Counted from the stretch's first letter, positions 48,437 through 63,263 are shown. The stretch: 64,000 nucleotides of DNA from Opisthocomus hoazin (GCF_030867145.1 NC_134414.1:126120465-126184464), one strand, 5' to 3'. Numbers and translations are program-made. The notes: a model not told the origin generated them from the letters alone.

Positions 48437-49918
48437 CTGGAAAAAAGAGAAGATGCACCGGGTGAGTCAGCATACTGTCTCTGTTTCCTAGGGCTGATGC
48501 GAGCAAACAGAAACGAACTCGCTCGTCTTATATTGTTGTGTTGGAGGAGCCTCAGGCATGGCAATACCGCTGAAACACAATCCCTGGCGCGAAAAATACT
48601 GAGAGCCATTGTATGAAAAGAGCAGGAGGCCTCAAACAAGAGTAAAAACTCTTTTAGCCTTGATGTGTTTGCTTACCTGGGAGAAAAGACAATGAAACGG
48701 TGTTGTCCAGTGATACATGCACTGGGACTTAGGGGCAAGGGGTTCAACTCTGGGCTGACTGCGATCCTGAGCCTCTCTAACATTTCCATCCCCCTATCAG
48801 CCAAACCACTTTTCCTGAGCGGTGCTGACATCTGGCTATTATGTGCTGAGACCTCCGAATGGTCGTCTTAACCCTGGTATGGGCACTGAGATTAACGGCT
48901 ACAAGGCCAAGCCTCCGGCTACAAGGCCAAGCCTCCAGCACTGACCCTGTTTCTCACCTCTGGTTTCTCCAGGCCGTCCAGTCTCTGCGTTCCGTGGCGC
49001 GACACAGAAGTGGTTTAACACTTGCGAGGGGCTAAAACAGGCTCACAGGAAACTGGGCATTCCTAGAGGATTTCTGCACTGTCCCCAAAGGGTAATTGTT
49101 ACAAAAAGCCATTAGCAGCCTTTTTATAGTTGCAATAATACACTAATTAACAACGTTGATGTGTTGAATTGTTGGTACCACAGCTGCTGCTTACTTCTTC
49201 ATAACTTCTCGCGTATCCAGCTACCCCAACAGGGAGTCAAGATTTCCTTTAGCACTAAGTTCATAACTGTACTTAATGCCTTTCCAGGTGCAGAGAGAAC
49301 ATTACCCTACTCTTCCTTATCACAAGAACAAAGACAGATTACATTTAAACATAACAAACTTGCAAGGTGTAGACTTACAAGTTTAGCATATTTAAATGTC
49401 AAAACTAGAGGCAGGAGGGAGCTCATCCCCCGAATAATTATTATCATGTAGGAGGAAAGTAGCTACACAGCGCTTGCTGAATCTCACCTGGTTTGATGGA
49501 ACATGGGATGGGCAATAAAGGAAAAGACTGGCACACGTGCCAGCTGTGGGGAAATCCCCATATAAAAGGCAGAATGTAAAGAACCAACACAGAAGCTCCG
49601 TAACTGTGAGTGAAAGAAAGTGATGCTGGTGTACCAGATGATGCATGGTGCTACTGTATCAGAAGAAACTGGGAATTTCCTTGTGATCAGTAAAAAGCAA
49701 GCTATGGGACTGTGGCTTTCACACAATCACCAAAGCATCTAGGTTTCCTGCATCTGTATTGCAACTATAACAATAATTTACATTTGTCTCTTTAAATGTA
49801 ATAATATTTTTGGTAAAAACTGGAAACTCTGTACATAAGTGCTACTTTTATGGTTATGTTTAAACTTGGACCTCCAGCCACAACCAATGAGGAAGAGCTG
49901 TAGTCAATTCAAACTTAC
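48437..49918 (-). other. EPHA3: EPHA3 last intron
   Basis: A 1,482-bp intron with GTAAGT donor (complement at 49913-49918) and TTTTTTCCAG acceptor (complement at 48437-48446). It interrupts an Asp codon after its second base. It contains a 20-bp tandem duplication at 48897-48936. No other exon is evident inside. Confidence 0.88.
48897..48936 (+). repeat. 20-bp tandem duplication in the EPHA3 intron
   Basis: Two perfect adjacent copies of a 20-base unit beginning GGCTACAAGG, at 48897-48916 and 48917-48936. Exact identity suggests a recent slippage or duplication event, possibly variable between individuals. Confidence 0.9.
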
Positions 49919-50074
49919 TCTGTAGAAATCTTGGCTATTGTATCACAGGAACTGTACTCCACGCCTGTGAAAATGTCTTTGCACTGTCCTGTCCGAAAAC
50001 CATTGAGCCAATCACCTGTCGTGCGGAAGGCTGAAATGTCAATGTTACTTTGGTCCAGGAGAAGGTTTGATGGC
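49919..50074 (-). CDS. EPHA3: EPHA3 penultimate coding exon (kinase-SAM linker and SAM start)
   Basis: A 156-bp exon preceded by TTTTGTTTCAG and followed by the donor GTAAGT on the minus strand. It encodes 51 whole codons plus one base at its start and two at its end. The translation runs PSNLLLDQSN, then FRTTGDWLNG, and GVEYSSCDTIAKIST, the linker after the kinase domain and the first helices of the SAM domain. It joins in frame to the exon at 48331-48436. The conserved Tyr in the EYSS segment lies in the SAM domain. The exon order and phases match an Eph receptor tail. The kinase exons are not in this window. Confidence 0.93.
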
Positions 50075-53000
50075 CTGAAACAAAAAAGAATGTGATGAAA
50101 GTTAGGGAGCAGGGATATGTATGGATTTACTCTGTGTCTAAACCTAGCAGTGGCATCGGCAGGAGCTTCCAGGCTAGACATGACTTTTCTGCTTGTCTGT
50201 GGAAGTTCTCTGCTGCTGAGGCCACCATGTGTACTCACGCTGGCAGCTCTGATGAATGCTGCGTAATCATCTTGCTTGAGAGAGCCAGCTTCTCATGCCC
50301 ACTTTAAAATTACTGAAGCATCACCAGTTCATGAAGTGCATTGTTACCTTACAATTTAATGTGTGAAGCATTAGCAAAGACAAGCCTAATTTAGATTATA
50401 GTTGTGTGATTCACCTAGTCCCAAACAGCACACAAACGATGCACTCTAGACTCCAAGTTGAGGACTGACAAATCCTAAATGCTGCTACAAAGTTAGCAGC
50501 ACAAATAATAAGACGCTAGTGACTTTAAAAAATTGTATCATCACATCTAAAAATCAAATGTTAAGTGAATCTGGGAGATGAATGTAACTGCACGAGGCTT
50601 GCATTCTGCAGTGCACAGAAGTGGAAATGAGGAAATTTATTAAACACACTCGCCAAATGTAAAATGCAATTGCCACGTGCGGTTTAAAATTGGTGCTCAC
50701 TGTAAGACTGAAACTTCCATAAGGATATCATAAAAAATAATTTAGAAGTGAGAACCGAATCATCCCCTGCCTTTGAAATTATCTTGGTGCTTATGAAGGA
50801 TGCTGAACTGACATGATCTGCATCCAAGTTCTCCACTTGGAAAACAACGAAGAAACCAGTAAGAAACAAACAAAACCAACACAATGAATCAAACAAAACA
50901 TATGTCCATGCTTCTTTGCCCATTTAAACCTTTTCCATCTGTATAAGTCCACCTATAAGCTATGGAGAAAAAAATATCATTCTCAAAATTATGATTAAAT
51001 GTATAATTTTTTATCAAGAAGGAATATATTGCAGCTAACCCTGCACTTTGTATATTGCAAATGGCAAAACCGGCTGCTCCCACATTGATCCAGAAATTCA
51101 CTTCTGTCTGGTATGAATACCCTTGTTTTCATGGTCTTGTGAGCACACTGCAACTTCTTATTTGAGAGTATCAAGACTAAAAAACGCCAGCCCTTCCCCA
51201 TGAAGTAGGGTCAGGCTCTGTGACTACAGTCGGGCTGTACCACACCTCATTTTAGCCATCTAAATATGCCACAAATAGTCCTAGCTCGTTTTCTGACCTA
51301 CTGCTGCAATCCATGGAGAGACACACACATTTCCAGGCAGGCCATTTGTCCTCTCTGATTCAACCAGTTTTCCAGGCTCGGAGGAGACACCCAGCTCTCA
51401 GTGAGGCGAACCTGTTCTCAACTGTTCTTCCTCACTGACTTGCTGTTTTTTCTACGAGGTGTGAGAAGCCCCTGAATAGCAATACGATCAGTAATTTCTT
51501 TCTACTGACAAGACATATTACTAATTCTATTTACCTTTCTCTAGTTACCTTTCTCTCTTATTGCTAATTAGTACAATAATGACTTCCTCAACTAGTCAGA
51601 TGTTATTAGAGACATCAACTCTATTTCTGCATTTCTGCCTCTGCTGACAAACACATGTCCATACTAGACAGCTTTTTAGCACCCATTCAGAAACATACGT
51701 GCTTCATTTTAAGTAAAGTACCTTATGGGTGTCTATCTCAGGCTTAACGCTCCACATTTGCTTAGCTGTGCTACTATGGCAATGCTACTCATAAGCGCAG
51801 GAGACTGAACTAGAGGGTGTTCAAAGCAGCCCTGCAACTTTACAGTCTGTTTTCTGCCCCATAATTCTTTTTCTCCTTGGCTACAGCTACACGTGCACAG
51901 GAGTCTATTACAGCTGAATCCATCTGACGTGACTTTTGTCACTGGAAAGAAGTGAAAATGAGAGGTGGCTAGACTAACACCATAATTTAAAGGCAGTGAT
52001 GACGCAGTGTAACGGGTAGGTGACAGTTACTGGTACTGCAGAACTGATGGGGATTGTAAAACAGCCTCTCACCCCAAACCCAAGCCATCTCTAAGCACTG
52101 GAAAAAACATGAAGAGACTGTAAAGGCACCAGAGAGAATAAAGTGTCTAAATACCAGTGAATAAGCAGCCTAGAAAATTGAAACATAAGTTCTCAATCCC
52201 AACACTAGTCTTTATTAAAGTTTCACCAAGATCAGCAGCACTGCTATAGCATACCCTTGCAGTACATCTGACTTGCACTGGAGTCAGGAGATACCACATC
52301 AGTTGTAACAAAACTTTTACCTTTTACCTTGGAAGAAAAGAAGAATACAGCTTTGCTAAACAATAACTCTTGGTATTTTCCACATATCAAAAAGCACCTT
52401 TTACTTCTGATGTTTTGCCAATTGCTATCAATCAGTTGATTTCTTTCAAGCTCAGAAATCCCTTCTGGGATTGCAGGCCAGTTCTTTAATTACTAAAGAA
52501 CTCATTAGCTGCTCAAAAATCTTAACTTCAAAACCACAAATGGACATAACACTGCTGTAGATTCACCATCAATTTTCAGCAGATCTCTGAGCAGCAATGT
52601 CTCTGACGGGACACCTTTCGCCTGACTACCTTCCTGCCGGAGCCCAGGCAGGACAAGGAGCTGCTGCAAATGACTGTGACCACTGGCACCAATCACGGAC
52701 CTCATGTCCTGGGAACAGCTGTAGATGGAAACGAAAGTGACAAAAGACACCAGAAACCTGCTCTGCGCCCAGAACAGTAAAGAAGGGAAAGAACAGCACG
52801 GCCGCAGTGACAAAGACTGAGCTGAGGATAGAAGATGCAGCACACTTCAGGTTATTGTTCTCATGCGAAAAACAGATCTTAGACACCTACGTGATATACA
52901 GCTTTAAACACCCTCCAGTTAAAGACTCAGGGTAGATAATCAAGCCCAAAATATTTTTATTCAGTAGCTATACAGCCCACATCTCCCTGACTACTGTTTG

Positions 53001-56000
53001 TCCCATGAAGAGCCAATGCTTTTTATTTATAGTTTTCTGGGTAAAGCGTCCGGAATCACAAGAGATTTATTAAGAGTATTTATGAAGTGTTCTTAGTGAT
53101 AAAGCATGGAGACTTTTTTTGTTTCCAGCCTACTATGTCTTTTCAACTTAAATCTAATAAAACAAGACCTGACTCAAGAATCACTAATGAAAAAAAAAAT
53201 ATAAACAAGTTGAAATAGAACAGGTCTCTAGGATTAGGAATTAGAGAGGCCCAAAAGAGCTTTTATGTTTATTACTTGGATCAAAGTATCATCAGGACAA
53301 AAAATATGACCTAATTTTAATGCAAGTGACCTCAGAATAACCAGCACTGTAAAGCATCATTTTTCTCCTTGTAGGATTCCAAACAAAAATTAGTTACTTT
53401 CCTCCTCGGAGAGGACATCTGGACAGTTTATCAATGAACAGGAATTTGTCTCACTGTGAAGAATGTGTGATGTCTCCTCGTATGCGCCAAGGGAAAGCTG
53501 GGCTTTCAGAGCATCTGCACAGATCGGCAATTTCTCTCCCCCCGACCCAGCCCCCAGACAGAAGGTCTGAACATGAAATTTATGGTCTGGGTGATGTGCG
53601 CCATGAGCTCACACTTTACTAGACAAATTAGATGGGTTGCAATCCGTGCAGCTGTAAACGACGTCCTGCAGGGTTCCACCTGATCTTTTACAGCTTTTCA
53701 TAAATCAGAACCTACTAGCTTCAGAAGAGAGCCATTAAAAAGAAATCATGGAAATTACATGTTTGCTCAGGGGAAGTGAAATAGAACATTTCCCTCTGTC
53801 TTTTCTTCTCTCCCTTCCTTTTATTTTTTTTTTAGCTCTCTTGATTTTGTTGCTTTGACCAACTATGATACACCCCATAGTGTTGCCATTCAACAGTCAT
53901 GGAAAGACATTCTATCCTGTTCATCTTGACTGGGTGTCTATCTATGGAGCTGTATTTACTGATGTGGTGCCCTGAAAAAAATCAGCAAGGCTCAGGTTAG
54001 AGAGACAAATTTAACAGTGAGATGTCAGCTACAAAATGCCCTGTTGCTGAAAGCTTTCTCTGGATGTGCCCATTACGTTAACAGTTGGAATTAACCTTTG
54101 AGGCATCCACAGTAGCAGGGAGAACTGTAGTTTGTTATCATTAGCACAGCTTTTTGTCACAACACAGGGAAAGTTTTGCTGCTCCATATAGTAATGACAA
54201 AGTAAACATCATTAGAACCCTTTCCAATATGGCATGGAAATCTCGTCTCTGGTCAGCTGCTGCCTGGCGAGAAAGGGATACATTAACTTGTAAAATCCTG
54301 AACTGAGAAAAATACAAGGAAAATGTCCTTCTTCTGCATGAAGGGTGGTATTCTGCAAATACACAGAGGAGTTGTGCACACACGATCCTGGACTTAGTAC
54401 CTCAGTAGCCTCTCTCTTTCCATTCCTCCCTCCAAACAACACAACCAACCTTCACTTTTTAAATCTGGACTTCCCCTCTCACAGTCAGTTTCTTTTAAAG
54501 GGGACAGTGTTTAAAAAATATAAAGTAGTTTCCTGAGGCAAATTTTAGATAATTATAAGCTGATTTTGTAAAGTGAAATTGCTCCCTAGGAGGGAGCCAG
54601 GCCTGGTTTGAACAGAAATCCTATATGCTTTATGACTATGGCAAGCTGACGTGCAGAATTCGGGTCTAACAAGAAGGATCTCTCCTATATCAAGAAAAAA
54701 AGAAATGAAAAAACAACAGCTGGCATAGAAAGCAAATTTTAGTTTTGTCTTCTACAACAAGCAGAATCATAAGTATGCAAGCGTATCAGGAGAAGACTAG
54801 TAAATAAATGACATACTGAGAAGAAGTAGTAATTGTGTTTACTTGATTATCCCTGGACCTTAAAGATAAGAATCTTTGGAGTTCCACCTCTTTGTGCCCA
54901 TTTTTAAGGTACCCTTAGCAAAATTTTTAACTTATTCCCTAAAATACAATTCACCTCTTACGGTGGCACATTTGCTTTTCCCAAGGGGCATCATATCATG
55001 CTTGCACACTCTCAGAATAAGTAGGTTGTGACTACTTTTTGAAGTCAAAAGACAGCTGGAGAAATGAAGAGGGGTAATACAAATAACCAACAGGGAAAAG
55101 AATTCAGCTGAGGCTGACGGCCTAATGCAAAATGATACATCTCTCTAAATGCCACCCTGGACTTCTTCTTTTCTAGCTCCATGTTGTCTGTTGGCAAAAA
55201 ACTTACCACAGCTTCCTCTAGGATAACGATCAAACAAAATTTCAACTGCCCCACAGGTCAGCCCTCCAGGCTTCCCTACTCTTTTAGCTGTCCCTCAGCA
55301 CATGCTTTTGAAGGGGCTTATGTCTTTACAGAATCCTAGTGGGCTAATAAATCATATGCCCGGGTGTATCAATGCTCCTCAATTTACTTTTTACCCCCAC
55401 CAAAACCACTGAAGGTAAAAAATGCCAGTAGATTGCTGAAATAATTTTCCTTTTCACATAATACAGCTTAAGCTGTGCTTTTCAGCCATGGAAGTAACGT
55501 CACGTGGCCATTTCCTGGGATTCGTAGCTGGCCCAGAGACAGTCCCTTAACGACAACCAGCCACTGTTGTTAGGACAGTCTGTAGGCTCTTTAAAGGAGG
55601 GAGAGAAAAATGCCTCAGAGAGCTTTTAAAATTATTTTCTGGCTCTTTGCATCTACCATTCATTGTGTTCGACTTGCCCTTATATCTCACATTTGGCTGT
55701 GCTATGAATTTCTGCAGACTTTCACTACAGCATTTACGGCATCAGGCGAATGGCTCCATGCAGTTTCTTTTTTGCAGCATTTCCAGCGCAGAATTACCAT
55801 TAACGCTAACGAGGGCTTCACGTTGTAAACCCGGCACATGGAGCTGAGAACAGCAGAACAAAATCCCCGGGAATCGCAGTAAACAGCAAGCGCTCACCGT
55901 CAGGCCACCCGCTGGTCAGGCTGCATTGCCATTTAAATTATAACAGTACCCAAGTCCGTCTGCTCTGAATTCTTCACCAGCAGAGTCAAATTAGAGGTGC

Positions 56001-57926
56001 GAAAGCGCAAATAGATGTTTTACTGCCTCTGTTAACCGTGAGCCCCAGCAACTCTTAACTTTGAAGGAACAAGGGTTGATTCGTGTCTGCCTCAGGCATG
56101 GTATTAATGGCTGCTAGAAAAAGTCAGGTGAAAACAGGCCTTTTCTGTCTCCAGAATGCTAACTAAATAAAAGCCCTAAAAATCTCCTCAGTGTAACTCC
56201 CGATTTCCCATGCAACCCAAACTAGGATTAGACACCAAGGAGTATCATTTACTGTGATCTTCCACTCTTCTGTGTGATTTGTAGTTAAGTTTCCCCCTCT
56301 CTGTAAATTCACTATTTGTTCTTTAACAGACTTCAGAAAGAGAGCTCGCACTGTAGGCTTACATTACTTGAGTTCTTTTAGAGCGAGCAGTCCATTTTAG
56401 GACATGGATTATATTGTTGCTGGGTTTTGAATTGGGCTAAAAATTCACACGTAGGCTTGCATTACAGAGCATTGGGCCAAACCCTGTTGTTAATGCTTGG
56501 ACAACCGTAAAGCGTCAGCCCTCTCTGAAACACCTGAAACAAAACTGAAAGCTCTTCAGTCCTCCAGCCTGGAAGTTCCTGCCAGGGAGAAGCAAATAAG
56601 CAATACTACGGCAGGTCAGCAATACACATCAAGCATCTGAAGCCTTCTGACCTGAATAGCAAAAAAAGGGAACTTTGCAACAAAATGTTCAGCCAACACA
56701 AACAGTTGTTTCATCGCAAATATTACTGTAAAAATAGGGCTTGAATTATGCTGCCTAATGACGGAGCAGCTTGAACTTTTTATTTGACCTGTTCATTGCT
56801 CCTACGGAGTTTAAGTTTCCCAAATGTTCTACCAAGCTAGCGGACTATCAAGAGTTTCCACTAAATCATCATATTTTAACTAGAAACAAAATTTGTGAGA
56901 AGCAAACGTTAAATTTTAAATGGAAAATGGTGCCTCTGGATGCTTGAGAGCAAACATTATGCTTGACACCACTGAGAGTGCCACAATGACAGCCAGTGAA
57001 GCACATGTTCAGCAGAGAACACCTGCAATCAACTACTCGCAAATAACAGGTAGGCCAACAACTGCTCAAGGAAATTACTCCAGTGAATAATTCCAACAAC
57101 ACATCAAATTCAAGAAAACCAGGATAGGGTTGTAAACAACTTGCTAACACATGAAAGAATGTATGAGGAATTATTCATACACATTTTGAACACTTTTGTA
57201 TTTTCATCAGGAAGAGTAACTGACCCTGACCCCTTAAATTTCCTGGACTATATAAAAAGAATTCCAACTATGCTTTTTCTGAAAATAAGCGGCTTTCTTG
57301 TTTTTCTAGCCTTAGATATAACAAAACCTTTATTTAAATGGAGAACTTCTAACACATAAAAGAGATGTGAAACCAGATCTACTTCCAGTGCTGCAGTACA
57401 ATGCAGAAATAATGATTTTTTTTGTTGGTTTTTTTTTTAATACACTTACACAGTGTCATGAATTACCAAAAAAGATGTATTTTGGGGATAAACAAAATTA
57501 ATCACAGAACTGTTTACAGATTTGACCTTTTTTTTTTCATTTTTAATTCCCATAGTCAGGCATGCTGCTTCCTCATCACAGAATTGGAACTTTGGAATTA
57601 ATGGAAGATTTGAAGTTTGTGTAACAATATGTGATATACAGTCTCAGGCCACTAAATGGACTTCCAGGGGGGCAACTACACATTTTTTAAACTTCAGTTC
57701 CAGAGCCTTCTGGTTGATGAGGTACCTCATTCCGGAAAAAAGAAATTTGAGTTTAAATTTTATATAAGCTCTATGCACAGAAAAAGTGTATAGTTAACAT
57801 GCATACGGGTCTTCATTTTGAAATTAGCATAAATAGAATTTTAAAGGTCTTTTTAGTTTGGTAAGCAGCATTATTTCTTTAAAAATTTGGTTTGGTTTCC
57901 CTATTTTGAATCAGCTTTTCACTTTG

Positions 57927-57964
57927 TATGTCTATTCAGGAATTCTATGTCTATTCAGGAATTC
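57927..57964 (+). repeat. 19-bp tandem duplication
   Basis: Two perfect adjacent copies of TATGTCTATTCAGGAATTC at 57927-57945 and 57946-57964, inside the EPHA3 intron. Identity implies a recent event. Confidence 0.9.
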
Positions 57965-60900
57965 TACATTTTGCAACACATAACATTTATCATGTTATCC
58001 AGAGCAGACTAGTGAACTAAAATGAATACTTGAAATTACAAAACAAAACTTTACTTCTCAAGCTTCTACACATAAGAACACAGAATCAGATTTTTAATCC
58101 TTTGAAAGTATCTTAAACCCAAGGACTGACTGGAAAGCAGTTTGACTGGCTGATGCTACAAGCAGTGCTTGGAAAGCAGAGAGGGGAGTCTACAAAGCCT
58201 TGTGTCCTGCCTCTGTTTATGAAATCAAATGGCTTTACTGAAGCTTACTGCCTCTGTCGAACATGCTCTGTCTTCTCCACTTATTTCATACTAAAGGTAG
58301 CTCCACGCCAGAAGAAACGGATGCTGAATGCTATTAATGATTACTGGTTAGCCTGTAAGTAATACCTTCATCTTCAAAGATCTGGGGCAAATTTGCTAAT
58401 TAATCCTCCTGTGAGGAAGGTAATTTAAATTTTCAGAGAAACAGAAAAGTTATCTACACGAAACAATCATTTAAAAAGTCTCAACACGACAGCTGCCTTT
58501 GAAATGGATGATGTGCTGACATTTCCCAAAATAAAATGAGGACCAGCTGATTTTGCAAAATATTTGATAGCTGCATTTCCAAATTGAAAACTGTTTCACA
58601 AATGTGTTTCAAACCACACTTATGGTATCTTCCTCATAAGTGGACAAAAATCACCAGATAATTTTACAGAACTCCCTGTAAGCAGTAAGATGTGATAATG
58701 ACTTTCCATGCTAGATGCTTGGGCTAGATACGGACTGAGAATCAAGATACTGAATGATAAATGTATCATTAAAATCTCTTTCCTCTGAGATCCCCCTCTC
58801 ACTTTGTAATGCAAAATAAGTAGCATTTTCTGCGATGACCCAAAGAAACTAACAAAATTGTCAGCTGTTAACTCTGAGCAACTCATAAAGTAATGATCTC
58901 TTCTACAAAGAAGACTATCAGCTTTTTATTTTCTGCATTCGTTATGAGACAAACTCTTGCAAGTCTTGCACTTAGATCTAGCCTTTAATACAGCTAGCGA
59001 CACAAAAAAATGGTTACAGACCACTTCATAAAGAAATATCCCGAATTCTCAAGTGTTTTTCTCCACTTGTTTGCAGTCTGATTTCTTTCCTCCTCTCCTA
59101 AATATGTGCTTGCAGTATAAAGAATCAATAGCAGCAATACTCAACACTGACTTTCACTTTATCAAAAGGTTATACAGAAACAAAAGCAAATACAGAAGCA
59201 GACTGGGTTTTTTTGTGTGAATTCCTTCTCAATTTTGAAATCAATCACAGGCCTGGCAGAAATTCAAACGTTCTAAAAGTCATGTGCTGGAATTAGAAAC
59301 ATTTTTCAATTTTTTTCAAATGCTTTTTCTTGCCAGAGGCTGTGGATTAACTTCGCTATTTCTATTTTATTGGAGGTTCACGAAGACTAAGTGCCTTTGG
59401 TCACACCTACATCACAGATGTGAGCATACACAGCAACTCTAAGGAAGCTGCCACAATAGAGCCTGGGTTGCCTGAATCCTTATACCTCAAGGTCACACTA
59501 ATCCTCCAACAGCTTAATTCATTTTGGGACACAGAAATGCTTTTAATATATTACCAATTATACACTATGTTTTAAATATAGTTTTTCAAATGGCTGTGTA
59601 AAAGCAAGATTAATATACATAAAATGATAATCAGAAATACAAACACAAAAATTAGAAATATAAGTAAAAAAAAAGAAACAGATAAAGAAAATGAAGTGCT
59701 TTGAATCCATTTAAGATTTGTAGTGCACACAAAGTATTTCCAGTCGCATGACTCTTGGGTTACACTTTTTTCCCCCGCACAAATGAAACAACAACAAATA
59801 TGCCCTTTCAGACCACTGCCTCACCAACTGGTTAGCAGGTGGGTGCAGTGATTCTGTCTCTCCTACTCAAGTTTTGAAAACTTTCCATCCGCTTTATATC
59901 TGTATGAAATGCTCACAAATGTGAAGTAATACACAGTGGACTGAAAAATAATAAGCTCAAGAAGAAAAATAATGAATCTGATCAAAACTGCAAGAACTAT
60001 GAACTCACTTCCACCCTAAAGATATCCAAATGACCTAAGGACTCTGTTATAAAAATGAACGTAACGCTCAGAAAACAGGAAAGAACAGCAAGACATAAAT
60101 CAAATAAAAACATCATGAGGTTGTGCTTTAGAAAACTGCATGCCTTGTACAACTTTTTGTGTACTGAGCTCTGTTCCTACAGCCCTTTACAGAGCCAGAT
60201 AACTCCGGGCAGCCTAAAGGACACAAAACACCCAGGTGCCCATAACCAGCGCTGGCCTTGTTAGCAAGAGCACAAAGTGGTCACCTGATTAAAAAGTGAA
60301 TTTTGACAGGTAAGAAAGAAATCAGCCATACTCTCTGCTTTACAAGGAACGGGAAAGGAATTTTCACATGAATTAGAGATGAAGAACAACAAACACCAGG
60401 AAAGGTATAATGAAACGTTTACTGTTCTGAGGTTACAAAAAGCTTTTGTCAATGTAAGGTTCACAAGCACTTCGAATAGTCTGCAAAGAGACGATCAGTA
60501 AGGATAAAAACATCCCCTTGGGTATCATGAAAATATTAGATGCCATGGAGTGGCCAGATGGGAAAGAACACTGAAAAAGAAATACAGCATTGAAGGCTTT
60601 GACTCCTCTCCTGTATTCCTAGGAGGTATTAGTATAAAACGTGCCTGGGCTCTGGCCTGGAATCAGATGCACAGTCAAGCACATCCTTCAGTTGAAGTCA
60701 GTCAACAGCAACATACCAGAGGACAGCGATATCCTATGCACCTCCAGCAATGTGCTTTTAAACATGATACAATAACGCTGTGACTGTTTTAAACAAACAT
60801 CAGCTCTAAAATCTGTACGCAGAGACAGGCTTTGCATCTGCAACAGACATCGTCAGGGTAAACATTTTTCCTGACCAAGTGCATTCTAAACACCCACCAG

Positions 60901-63263
60901 CATATGGTGGGCATAAAGCTTTAGCATTCTTCCAGTAGCAGCACTGACATGGGTAAAAGAGAGCTGGGACCTCTGTAATTTAGATTAATTGCTTATTATG
61001 GGTACGGGAGAAGTGCTGCGGGAGTACTACAGCCTCAAATAACAACTGAGCGAAACCGTTTGTACCTCGTAATCCCCCAAGCCCTCGCAGAGTGCTTCAG
61101 CTCTGCAGCGAGATGCCTGTCCCTCTCCGGCTGCTGACAGCACAGGGATCCCGGCAGGGATCCGACCGCGGGTCTCCTTCTCCAGGAGCTGCCGTGACTC
61201 ACCGCCCTTTGGGATCCGTTACATATTTCTGCACTTAATGAAACAGTAACACCCAAACCCATTTCAAGTTCGGCTTCTCACTCTTCGTCAGTCTGTCAGG
61301 AGGTGATGGTGGATGGACCTCCAGCGCTCAGTCCCCGGCCAGGAGCAGGGCCAGCTGCCGCTCCAGTAGGAGTGCACGTCGCCTGCCAGCAGTGCCTCTG
61401 TGCAGGGCATGGAGGGGCTGCGGAGCTGGCTGCAGCTTTTCAGACAGGTCTCAGGTTCAAGATTAGTCAGCTTTGGCAGAGGTTACATGGGGGTGATCAC
61501 GGATTTCCAAATCTGCATAGGACTGCCCAGCACCCCTTGTGTCATCCCTAATTCTTGGGCATACTCAAGTTTAAGGATAGCCTGGGTTGGTCTGCAGACA
61601 ACAACAGGGGGTGAGTGAGATGGAGAGACCACGGGTCACACATTACCCAAACTGCAACAAATACCTTCGCAGAGGCGAAGGGCCTGGGGTCACCCATGCC
61701 GGTGTGCCCACCACCTGGGCCTCATAGCCTCCATCTGTCACGAGAAAGGGAGAGGCTGCGGAGAGGGAGAGATACTGCGCTGCCTGGGAACGCAGAGGCT
61801 GCAAGGATGCAGCAGTGGAAGGGTAATTGGGAAAGAGGGAATAAAAATCACCTTTGACATTCCCCTCCTCAGAAGCATGCTCCACATCAAAGCCAAAGCA
61901 GCAGCCTGCTGTGAGGAGCGTCTCGCTGAGAGCTCACCTAACGCAGCTGTGAGAAGTCCCTTACCGTGTTAGCAGCAGCTTCCTTCCTTCTCCACTCTGT
62001 GCCATGGGCAGAGAGCACGGCACCGTGGTGTGGACGCACAGTCTCTGCTGCCCGTGCCAGTAAAGCATATACTGAAATATGAGCAAAGGCAGCAAGAGAG
62101 AGGCGGGAGGGAGAAGCACTGCACTGCAGTCCTCTGCGCAGAACCCGGCAGGGGCAAGCAGTACTCAGGCTGAATTTGGTCTCCTTTAGAGGATACCAGC
62201 TTTTACTGGCTATGAACAGGTAAACTGGAAACGATGGGTCAACACCGTTTTCAGCTTTGCTGTGGTTCAATCCCCTAACTGGAAGGACAGCAAACAGGGA
62301 ACATGTTGCTTCTGTTTGGAATGCAAAACATGCAGCGCTGGTTTCTGCAATCAAATCCCCAAACTAAAACTTGATGGTCATGATTCCCAACTCACCCATT
62401 GAGCAGATTTCTGCAGTATATCCCCACAAAATAATTATTTGCAGCAATCATTTCCCAAACAGGGGTGCAAGACGTTTAGAAGAAATGTGCTTAACTGAAA
62501 AAATAATGTTTAAACAGCCTGGGATTTTTTCTAACAATTCTGTTTTGGTTTTTTTTGCTTTTGTAAGCACGTTGGTCTACTATGTGTTAAATGCTAATCA
62601 ATTAAATTATTGAAACATAATTACCATGCAAGCAGTCTTCTCTGATTATATTTGTTTTACATTTACTGTATTTTATTTTTAAAAGCAAAGTCCATTACTA
62701 TGGCTGCCTTCCTCCATCCATCTCTGCTTTCTTTTTCGCATGTCTGGAGTGGTAGCAGGAGGTAATTTGGATGACCAGTCTCTAGCTCAGGATGCCACAG
62801 AATGCCAGGGGCCAGGAAAAAGCGGGCAAGGCCCATGCCACCTGCACAGCAGGCTGCAGCGTCAATGCGTTTCTTCCCACTGCCTGTTCTCCATTTCCCT
62901 TCTGTGTCTTCCTACTCGATTGCCATGGCAAGAAGTATGCTGCATTACAAGTAAGGGTCTGAGAGGAACGTTTTGCTGTGTTCCTTTCTGAAACTTGCCT
63001 CGTGTCAGACTCTGGTCTCTGGCCCACTGAAACAGCCTCCAAGACCTGGGTCTGAAGCAGCAGAGGAGCAGAGCACATTTCTCCCTGACTCTGCCTGCTT
63101 TGCAGAGAGAGGACTTTGCAATAGCATTAATGCTAAAAGTAATTTTATATCTTTTATATCACTTCAGTAAGAGTACATTTTGTGCATTATATAAACCAAT
63201 TCACTTAAATCCTACTTAACCAAAGCTCTTCTTTCACCACATCCTCATTATGCCCTTAGGTGT

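Noticed and set aside
52505..52843. 112-codon minus-strand frame as a possible EPHA3 kinase exon
   Set aside because: Translation has no kinase motif (no DFG, APE or the C-lobe signature) and no in-phase splice sites.
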